DNA of 59,095 nucleotides from Psychrobacter sp. JCM 18903 (GTDB lineage Bacteria; Pseudomonadota; Gammaproteobacteria; Pseudomonadales; Moraxellaceae). The notes beneath the pieces are model-generated. The model worked only from the letters and a program-made list of their open reading frames with translations, had not been told where the DNA came from and made no database searches. Shown piece after piece: positions 50,603 through 59,095 of the stretch. Positions within the stretch are counted from its first letter, which is position 1, and each line of letters begins with the position of its first letter. Position numbers and translations under genes: made by a program. Location: NCBI RefSeq assembly GCF_000586475.1, contig NZ_BAWJ01000020.1:1-59095 (forward strand), given 5' to 3'.

Positions 50603-50637
50603 AAAAAGCCACCTACAGTTATGTAGGTGGCTTTTTT
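50603..50637 (+). terminator. Terminator after icd
   Basis: AAAAAGCCACCTACA-gtta-TGTAGGTGGCTTTTTT, perfect stem with T tail. Confidence 0.93.
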
Positions 50638-50712
50638 ATTGGCAGTTTTTTGCTGTTTATAAGTGGTATTTTAAAAGTAACGTTTTAAACGTACTGTCTT
50701 ATGTTCAAGCAT

Positions 50713-50752
50713 AAAAAACACCGCTTAAGTCTGAGACCTAAGCGGTGTTTTT
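50713..50752 (-). terminator. Terminator after idh
   Basis: AAAAACACCGCTTA / TAAGCGGTGTTTTT with an 11-base loop; T-rich on both strands. Confidence 0.88.
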
Positions 50753-50833
50753 ATTTTGCTTAACTGGGTTCAAAAGTCTTTATAAGTAAAGAAAATTAAG
50801 CCCAATTATCTGCTGTATGAGCACACAACTCAA

Positions 50834-53052
<2,219 letters not shown>

Positions 53053-53786
53053 TAGTTGGGCATTCCTTTTAGTTGTAATTAATAATAAGGCTCAAATATA
53101 AGTTAATAATTCCATGCAGCTCTGATGTAATAATGGATCATGCAACGATACTAAATAATGTGTCGCGAGCTTTTTGTAGCCAGTTTCTTGGAGACCATCG
53201 AGTCTGCTTAGAATTTTTCTTCGTTAAGCGGCAGTTTGACTGTCTTGTCTGAACGACCTGCTCATATGAATGACTTAAAAATAGAGTGCGGACGCTACAT
53301 CATAGTTAACTGATTATAAATCTGATACGATGTCAATATCGCATAATGAACTAAGTGTAGTGTTTTCGGTTGTTTCTAATATGTCTTAATTACATTAAGC
53401 TGTTAAGAGCCTTATTCTACCAGTCATCGATAAAAATTTCATCCTTTCTATACAAACACTGCCTGCTAATATTCATCATAAAACGATGAATAATACAATC
53501 ATTATTCAAAAAACTGCCAGTCATATCATAGATATGAATCGTGACTAAGTGATTCTTACTCTTCTGTCAGACATGAGCTGACAAACCAAATTATCTATGT
53601 TTTTAGAGGTGACTTTACTGGGGTAGCTTTTATTATCGAGAGTGCATTGTTACCTATTTTATTCGTAATATCTGACAATTATGAGAGCATAATTGTGACA
53701 GAGTTTGAGTAGAATTTTGCTAGGCTAGTCATATACGAAACAAGGTATAAAAAACTACGCCCATATAAAAATAAATAGTGAGTATT
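53053..53786. other. Long divergent spacer idh / DUF482 gene
   Basis: About 730 bp, AT-rich, no recognisable gene, terminator or repeat. It is long for two housekeeping promoters. Confidence 0.5.
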
Positions 53787-55180
53787 ATGAGTTTACAATA
53801 TGCATTACTCAATGACACCAGCTGGCAGAGTCAAACAGACTGGCAAACCCCCGATACCCCTTTTATGTCGTTTGCTTTTTGGCAAGCGTTAGCTGACACT
53901 GGCGCGATTGGTGAGCAGGCAGCTGGTTGCCGATATTTGTGTTGGTACATCGTGTCGCAGATAGTCAAAGCGGCAGCTCGATAGACCACGCTGATCATAG
54001 TGAAAACCATAGTGAAAACCATAGTGAAAACCATAGTGAAAATCATTCTGCGATTAACGAAGCTGCGCAAACAGTCGCGCATCCTGTGGCGGTGTTGCCA
54101 GTATTCCTCAAAGGTCATCATCGTGGCGAGTTTGTGTTTGACCATTCATGGGCAGAAGCCTATGCGCGTTATGGGGTGGATTATTATCCAAGGCTGGTTA
54201 CTAGCGTGCCCTATACACCGATTACGGGTCAGCGGCTTTGGTTGGCAAAAGGTGAGACGTTAACCACCGACATTATAAAGACAGCTATCGCAGGCGTCGA
54301 TGATATTGCTCAGCAAGTAGGTGCCTCAAGCTGGCATGGATTATTTATTACGCCTGAGCTGGCAAAGATTGCGACGGCATCTATGCCTACTGATATTGAT
54401 ATAGCGCATTTGCTAGCCGCTCAAGATAATGGTTTAGAATCAACCGCAATTGACATGCCTATACTGGAACGTCAAGGCTGCCAGTTCTTATGGCAAAATA
54501 AAGACTTGCTACAAGACTGCCAACCGTTTGCTGATTTTGAAGCATTCTTAGCGACGCTAAAAGCCAAAAAACGCAAAACCATCCGTGCTGAGCGTCGTAA
54601 GGTTGCTGAGCAAGGCATCAGCTGCCAACGTAAATGCGGTGATGCTATTACTGACGAGGACTGGAAAGCCTTTTATCATTGTTATGTGATGACCTATGCA
54701 GTACGTGGACAACAGCCTTATTTGACGATAGATTTTTTTATGGCACTGGCAGCGACTATGTCTGAGCACTTAATGCTCGCACAAGCGTTAGATGCCTCTG
54801 GTGAAATTATAGCCAGTAGCTTGTTTTTATACGATGATCGCCATAGCGAAAATGCCACTCTTTATGGTCGCTATTGGGGGGCACTGGGTGAGTACGACAG
54901 CTTACACTTTGAGCTGTGTTATTATCAAGGTATTGAATTTGCCGTCGAGCAAGGGCTTAAGTATTTTGATCCGGGTACGCAAGGCGAGCATAAGCTGGTT
55001 CGTGGTTTTATTCCAACGACGACACACTCTATCCACCGTATTTATGACCCACGTTTTGTGCCAGCTATCGCCAATTTTTGCGCCCAAGACCGTGAGCATA
55101 TGGCGCAGTATCGTCAGCAAGCGTTTGAGGCATTGCCCTTTAATGCGGATAATATGCCAGCCTTTGATACCACTCAATAG
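53787..55180 (+). CDS. GNAT-like/DUF482 (COG3146) protein, frameshifted
   Basis: Peptidogalycan biosynthesis/recognition-type family with a GNAT fold related to FemAB; actual reaction unknown. Seen: N-terminal TPFMSFAFWQALADTGAIG, then in the next frame LPIFVLVHRVADS, VLPVFLKGHHRGEFVFDHSWAEAYARYGVDYYP, FLATLKAKKRKTIRAERR, LFLYDDRHSENATLYGRYWG, LHFELCYYQGIEFAVEQGL and FDPGTQGEHKLVRGFIP (the last is the family signature). The frame changes near 53930, one base lost. A four-copy SENH repeat (12-bp units at 53996-54043) sits near residue 75. Start ATG 53787; an in-frame GTG at 53778 is possible. Length about 464 aa, somewhat long. Confidence 0.85.
53996..54043 (+). repeat. 12-bp tandem repeat inside the DUF482 gene
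   Basis: Four units CATAGTGAAAAC, the last ending in T instead of C, encoding four HSEN units. Confidence 0.95.
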
Positions 55181-55245
55181 GCTTTGCTTAATACGCCTAA
55201 CGCTCGCTTTCTTTTTTATTATTATGTCACTATTAGCCGTTAACT

Positions 55246-55748
55246 ATGTCCAGTACTCCTTTTATTTGTCTTACCCATTTGTCTCCTCCTAGTGAGCTAC
55301 TCTCGTGGCTCAATGTCGCAGGCTCTCTCACGGCGGTGTTGGAAGTGAAAGCAGGGCAGCCCTTGCGCGTGGAGCGTAGCTTGAGGGCTACCGATTGCTG
55401 TCATTGGCACAAAAAAAACAATTGAATGTCACAGGTGCCATGCTAAATCGTCCCATGCTAGCATGGGTGCGTGAAGCGCAACTATATGGCAATGACGAGC
55501 ATCCGTGGGTGGCCGCGCAAAGTATCTTTCCGTTACCCAGTCTCAAAGGTCACGCCCGCCGTCTACAGCAGCTTAAAGGTACACCCATCGGTTATGTGTT
55601 ATTTAAACGCAGCCGGACTTTGCCCAATCAGCGTTTTATCCAGCAGACTGCTGAAGGTTGGCAACGGCAAACACGTTATGATTGGTATGGTCGCCAGCTG
55701 CTGATCAGCGAAACTTTCTTGCCAGCATTTGTCACTACTGACAGTTAA
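55246..55748 (+). CDS. ubiC: Chorismate lyase UbiC (frameshifted)
   Basis: Chorismate to 4-hydroxybenzoate, first committed step of ubiquinone synthesis. Seen: N-terminal STPFICLTHLSPPSELLSWL with LTAVLEVKAGQPLRVE, and after a frame change near 55385 EGYRLLSLAQKKQL, WVREAQLYGNDEHPWVAAQS then IFPLPSLKG and GTPIGYVLFKRS, which is the UbiC pattern (W-x-R-E-x-x-L, W-x-x-A-x-S, P-x-G). One base lost. Length about 168 aa if repaired, normal. It follows the DUF482 gene by 65 bp. No ubiA seen directly downstream. Confidence 0.88.
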
Positions 55749-56206
55749 ATATCCGTTAAGTAGCCAGCCAATAGATAAATATCGCTAATAATCTGCTGAC
55801 CAACAACAGGCTAGGAGCAATATGATAGCGGTAAACCATTTATTTTATTGGCTATTTATCTGCGTTATATCACCATTTAATTCACTCAGCTTACAGTGAG
55901 GTTTTTTTGCGCTCACCGCACAAATTTTCATGTTACACTTAATGTTTAGCGATGATTTTGATGCCAGCGCGTATCGAGTTTATTGCCGAATTGGACAAGT
56001 TAATGACAGGCCTATTGCCTCTGCTTACTCCTACTTATCTTTGCTAATAGACTCAATTCACAATAATGGTCATACCATAAAACTGAGCGTAAAAGTACCG
56101 CTGGTACTTTGAGCGACGTTGACACAGTAATTGTTTTATTGTGGGCAGCCTATAAGCTTCTTTTCAACGACATTTTTCAATGACAGTCACTACCTAGGAC
56201 ATCACT
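55749..56206. other. Spacer ubiC / glyA
   Basis: About 460 bp. A small perfect hairpin AAAGTACC-gct-GGTACTTT lies at 56092-56110, about 95 bp before glyA, and may end an upstream transcript or be a regulatory site. No gene seen. Confidence 0.5.
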
Positions 56207-57463
56207 ATGTTTAAAGATATTTCTATCAAAGATTTTGATCCAGTACTTGCTGAAGCGATGGCTGCAGAAAGCGTTCGTCAAGAAAACCATATCGAATTGA
56301 TTGCGTCTGAAAACTACTGCTCGCAAGCAGTGATGGAAGCGCAAGGCACAGATCTAACCAACAAATACGCTGAAGGCTATCCTGGTAAGCGTTATTATGG
56401 TGGTTGTGAGCATGTAGACGTTGTAGAGCAATTGGCGATTGATCGTGCAAAAGAGTTGTTCGGTGCTGAGTACGTCAACGTCCAGCCACATTCTGGTAGC
56501 CAAGCAAACTCTGCCGTATTTTTAGCGTTACTTGAAGCAAATGACACCGTACTAGGCATGAGCTTAGACGCAGGTGGTCACTTGACTCACGGCGCACACA
56601 TTAACTTTTCAGGTCTGAACTATAATGCTGTACAGTACGGCTTGGTCGAAGGCACTGGTCTTATCGATTATGACCAAGTTGAAAGTTTGGCAAAAGAGCA
56701 TAAGCCTAAAATGATTATTGCTGGTTTTTCAGCGTATTCACAGGTAGTGGATTGGGCACGTTTCCGTGAAATCGCTGATGAAGTTGGTGCTTATTTGCTA
56801 GTAGATATGGCGCACGTTGCTGGTCTAGTTGCTGGTGGTGTTTATCCAAACCCAGTACCGTTCGCTGATGTGGTTACAACGACTACGCACAAAACCCTAC
56901 GTGGCCCACGTTCAGGCATGATTTTGGCGCGTGATGAAGTACTTGCTAAAAAGCTCAATTCTGCCGTATTCCCAGGTAACCAAGGCGGTCCGTTGATGCA
57001 TGTCATCGCGGCAAAAGCGGTTTGCTTTAAAGAAGCGTTAGAAGATAACTTTTCTACTTATCAGCAGCAAGTGGTCAAAAACGCTAAAGCGATGGCAAAA
57101 GTGGTTCAAGACCGCGGCTATGAAATCATCTCTGGCGGTACTGAAAACCATCTCATGCTGATCAGCCTAGTTAAGCAAGAAATGACGGGTAAAGAGGCGG
57201 ACAAATGGCTTGGCGATGCGCATATTACTGTGAATAAAAACGCCGTACCAAATGATCCGAAATCTCCGTTTGTGACGTCTGGCATCCGTATCGGCACGCC
57301 AGCAATCACTACTCGTGGCTTCAACGAAGCGCAAGCGGGTGATTTGGCAGGTTGGATTTGTGATGTACTAGATAGCCGCGGTGATGAAGCCGTCGCTACT
57401 GAAGTACGCGGTAAAGTAAAAGCGATCTGCAAAGAGTTACCAGTTTACGAAAAAAATCAGTAA
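56207..57463 (+). CDS. glyA: Serine hydroxymethyltransferase
   Basis: PLP enzyme interconverting serine and glycine with tetrahydrofolate. Intact, 418 aa, usual length. Seen: [75 protein letters not shown], the PLP lysine in [18 protein letters not shown] and [23 protein letters not shown] upstream of ATG 56207. Followed by a hairpin terminator of the repeated type. Confidence 0.98.
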   Translation: MFKDISIKDFDPVLAEAMAAESVRQENHIELIASENYCSQAVMEAQGTDLTNKYAEGYPGKRYYGGCEHVDVVEQLAIDRAKELFGAEYVNVQPHSGSQANSAVFLALLEANDTVLGMSLDAGGHLTHGAHINFSGLNYNAVQYGLVEGTGLIDYDQVESLAKEHKPKMIIAGFSAYSQVVDWARFREIADEVGAYLLVDMAHVAGLVAGGVYPNPVPFADVVTTTTHKTLRGPRSGMILARDEVLAKKLNSAVFPGNQGGPLMHVIAAKAVCFKEALEDNFSTYQQQVVKNAKAMAKVVQDRGYEIISGGTENHLMLISLVKQEMTGKEADKWLGDAHITVNKNAVPNDPKSPFVTSGIRIGTPAITTRGFNEAQAGDLAGWICDVLDSRGDEAVATEVRGKVKAICKELPVYEKNQ

Positions 57464-57498
57464 GTCTTAACTGACTCTTTTTGAGAGCTGTATAACAG

Positions 57499-57528
57499 AA
57501 ACCGCTTAGCTTTTGCTAGGCGGTTTTT
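57499..57528 (+). terminator. Terminator after glyA (repeat hairpin 1)
   Basis: AACCGCTTAGC-tttt-GCTAGGCGGTT followed by TTTT. First of three related hairpins. Confidence 0.88.
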
Positions 57529-57554
57529 TATTTTTTTAATAAAAGGATAATTTG

Positions 57555-58295
57555 ATGATGCTACGAATTCATGCTCTTTACCATGTTGATTTTGAAGAGC
57601 TCAGCCATATCAAGCAGTGGGCAGATAATCGAGACCATAGTATTACGGTCACACGTTTTTATAAAAATGAACCATTACCCGCGCAAGACAGTTTTGATTG
57701 GTTAGTCGTTATGGGTGGACCAATGAGCATTCATGATGAAAGTGACTTTCAGTGGCTAGCTGATGAAAAATCTTTCATTCAGCAAAGTATTAATGACGGA
57801 AAAACCGTGATTGGTGTTTGCTTGGGTGCACAACTGATTGCAGATAGCTTGGGGGCGAAAGTTGCGCCATCAGGCATAAAAGAGGTTGGCTGGCTGCCCA
57901 TTCAATTGACCGAACAGGGGCTTGCGCATCCGCTGCTAGCAGATTTGCCAAAGAATGAATTCACTGTATTTCATTGGCATGGCGATGGTTTTGAGTGTCC
58001 CAAAGGCGCGATGCCAATAGCAACGTCACATACTTGGGCCAATCAAGGTTTTGTTTATCAAACATCAAAGCATAAAGAATTAGGTACGTGGGTGCTTGGT
58101 TGGCAATGTCATTTTGAAGTGACTAACAAGAGTATGGTAGATATGGTGTCGCATGGACAGACGTATATACAAGAAGCGATGATTGATCATCCTGACTCTG
58201 TGCAAGCGGCTGATGAGATCCTAGCACTAGGGGACACGTATATTGCAGATAACAATGCATGGCTCTCGACCATGCTAGATAAACTAGCTAGATAA
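57555..58295 (+). CDS. Class I glutamine amidotransferase domain protein (GuaA-like)
   Basis: Stand-alone GATase1 domain, probably glutamine-hydrolysing or a gamma-glutamyl hydrolase relative. Intact, 246 aa from ATG 57555. Seen: DWLVVMGGPMSIHDE, nucleophile Cys in VIGVCLGAQLIADSLGAKV, GWLPIQLTE, VFHWHGDGFECPKGA and catalytic His in WQCHFEV. AAGGA eight bases upstream of ATG 57555 decides the start; ATG 57558 follows immediately. No partner synthetase domain nearby. Family members labelled GMP synthase are usually misnamed; the substrate here is unknown. Confidence 0.88.
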   Translation: MMLRIHALYHVDFEELSHIKQWADNRDHSITVTRFYKNEPLPAQDSFDWLVVMGGPMSIHDESDFQWLADEKSFIQQSINDGKTVIGVCLGAQLIADSLGAKVAPSGIKEVGWLPIQLTEQGLAHPLLADLPKNEFTVFHWHGDGFECPKGAMPIATSHTWANQGFVYQTSKHKELGTWVLGWQCHFEVTNKSMVDMVSHGQTYIQEAMIDHPDSVQAADEILALGDTYIADNNAWLSTMLDKLAR

Positions 58296-58471
58296 TTCAG
58301 TGAAACGCGATTAATAATCTGTAGCAGGTGAAAATTCAGTATAAAGAAAAGCGCTAAAATGACAGATGAGCAAACCAGTCAAGACTGTGGGTTTTACTTA
58401 ACTTACATAATACTCGCTATTGATTACTTAACCTGCGACCTATCTTTTATTCAATCTCATTGAACTGAAGA

Positions 58472-58503
58472 AAGAACCATTTAGCTTCTGCTAGGTGGTT
58501 CTT
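58472..58503 (+). terminator. Hairpin of the repeated type (copy 2)
   Basis: AAGAACCATTTAGC-ttct-GCTAGGTGGTTCTT followed by ATTTTTA, 177 bp after the amidotransferase stop and 29 bp before the next ATG. Confidence 0.8.
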
Positions 58504-58531
58504 ATTTTTAATAACAGATAAGGAGAATACG

Positions 58532-58989
58532 ATGCCTATTTCTACATCTATGTCATTTTTTTTTGTAGTGTTCGTGAGGAAAATTTAGCAAGTATGTTCA
58601 ATGGTAGTATTACACTTGATGAGCTAAGAGAAAATCGCGATAACCAATACTTGGATGTGAAACAAGCATCTGTTGAACACTATACGGAAGAATTGATTGA
58701 GCTGTTGGGAGAGGGGTATTACGCCTTGTGCTATCTGTTATTTTTGACAGACAACAGCACGCCTCTGCATGATCAGCATGACGGGCTATTATATGATATG
58801 GCAGTCGTACCTAAGATTATCAGAGCGTTTGCCGCGACAGATTTAAAAAAATTGGTACACGACATCGGTTACTACGAAGCAGAGAGCCAAGAAGGTTTGA
58901 ATACATTTCTTGAGAATTTAAATCATGTTCATAAGTTATTTGAGTTTGCAGAAGAGAACAAGCTCAATGTGATTGGGTTTACGCTTTAG
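58532..58989 (+). CDS. Uncharacterised protein with poly-T tract (frameshifted)
   Basis: I do not recognise a family. ATG 58532 has a strong AAGGAG seven bases upstream. Its frame (MPISTSMSFFF) enters a nine-T run at 58556-58564, after which the protein continues one base off as CSVREENLASMFNGSITLDE. The body (SITLDELRENRDNQYLDVKQ, TEELIELLGEGYYALCYLLF, LHDQHDGLLYDMAVVPKIIR, LNTFLENLNHVHKLFEFAEE) is acidic, mostly helical and soluble, about 152 aa. A tenth T would join the two. Either a sequence error or slipped-strand phase variation explains it. An ATG at 58594 without the ribosome site is the alternative start. Confidence 0.6.
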
Positions 58990-59060
58990 TATATAAAAAT
59001 TTGCTTTAAGTATTTGTTAATTGAAGTATTTTAAAATTTGAGCGTCTTAGTTTGATGTGA

Positions 59061-59094
59061 AAAACTGCTTAGCATTTACTAGGCAGTTTTTTTG
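59061..59094 (+). terminator. Hairpin of the repeated type (copy 3)
   Basis: AAAACTGCTTAGC-attt-ACTAGGCAGTTTT followed by a T tail, at the window edge. Confidence 0.85.
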
Positions 59095-59095
59095 T

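Larger units (their letters stand above)
50509..50833. other. Convergent spacer icd / idh with two terminators
   Basis: 325 bp holding two strong hairpins, one placed for each gene. Nothing else. Confidence 0.6.

Noticed and set aside
55930..56112. 60-residue frame upstream of glyA
   Set aside because: Ends in the hairpin at 56092-56110, has no ribosome site and no recognisable motifs.
57499..59095. Integron-like cassette array (attC sites) suggested by gene-hairpin alternation
   Set aside because: The hairpins lack the conserved attC core sites (GTTRRRY / RYYYAAC), there is no integrase, and one flanked gene is the housekeeping glyA.

Overview
The window looks like a chromosome segment of a Psychrobacter-like gammaproteobacterium (Moraxellaceae). 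I infer this from the gene content and order (pilT-pilU beside yggS; bamE divergent from fur with rnfH alongside; engB beside cytochromes c5/c4; a dimeric-type icd convergent with a monomeric-type idh), moderate-to-low GC, long acidic Ser/Asn-rich linkers, and the absence of phage or plasmid functions. It is essentially housekeeping DNA. The one mobile element is a complete 708-bp IS1595-family insertion. I see no rRNA, tRNA or CRISPR array.

Layout. 1-5.1 kb: acetyl-CoA acetyltransferase (cut by the window edge), homoserine dehydrogenase, a lipoprotein-type DsbC and a DUF808 membrane protein. 5.2-11.7 kb: a very long ribonuclease E, a 1.2-kb spacer holding an apparent remnant of a TauE/SafE (TSUP) transporter, and rluC. 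11.8-18.4 kb: HAD phosphatase, engB, cytochromes c5 and c4, an unusual neurotransmitter-symporter-like protein, rnfH, bamE and fur with its own Fur box. 18.5-25.2 kb: pilU, pilT, yggS, a CNNM/CorC-type protein and nadE. 26-34.8 kb: AI-2E-family permease, pdxB, epmA, an NAD(P)-binding oxidoreductase, yaiI-type DUF188, purK, purE, a metallophosphoesterase and a rhomboid protease. 35.1-38.8 kb: two tandem paralogous inner-membrane proteins, only one of which carries an OmpA peptidoglycan-binding domain. 38.9-46.2 kb: nagZ, the tail-specific protease prc, slyD and an M61 peptidase. 46.3-53 kb: a double-DUF305 lipoprotein, the IS, rluE, icd and idh. 53.7-59 kb: a GNAT/DUF482 protein, ubiC, glyA, a class I glutamine amidotransferase and an uncharacterised protein. 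The last three are separated by related hairpins.

The dominant oddity is that about two dozen genes, including ones expected to be essential (rne, engB) or central to metabolism (icd, purK), are each broken by one or more frame changes. Nearly all have the sign of a single lost base, and several fall in short homopolymers. The protein on both sides of each break remains well conserved. I read this as systematic consensus error in the sequence rather than gene decay, so I annotate full spans across the breaks. In the double-DUF305 gene the missing base can be located by comparing two near-identical internal repeats.

Functional themes: TCA-cycle/isocitrate metabolism (icd, idh), purine and PLP/one-carbon metabolism (purE, purK, pdxB, yggS, glyA), twitching motility (pilT, pilU), envelope maintenance (bamE, nagZ, prc, the OmpA-like pair, rhomboid) and RNA/ribosome maturation (rne, rluC, rluE, engB, epmA). 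The most interesting candidate for an undescribed system is the tandem paralogue pair at 35.1-38.8 kb.
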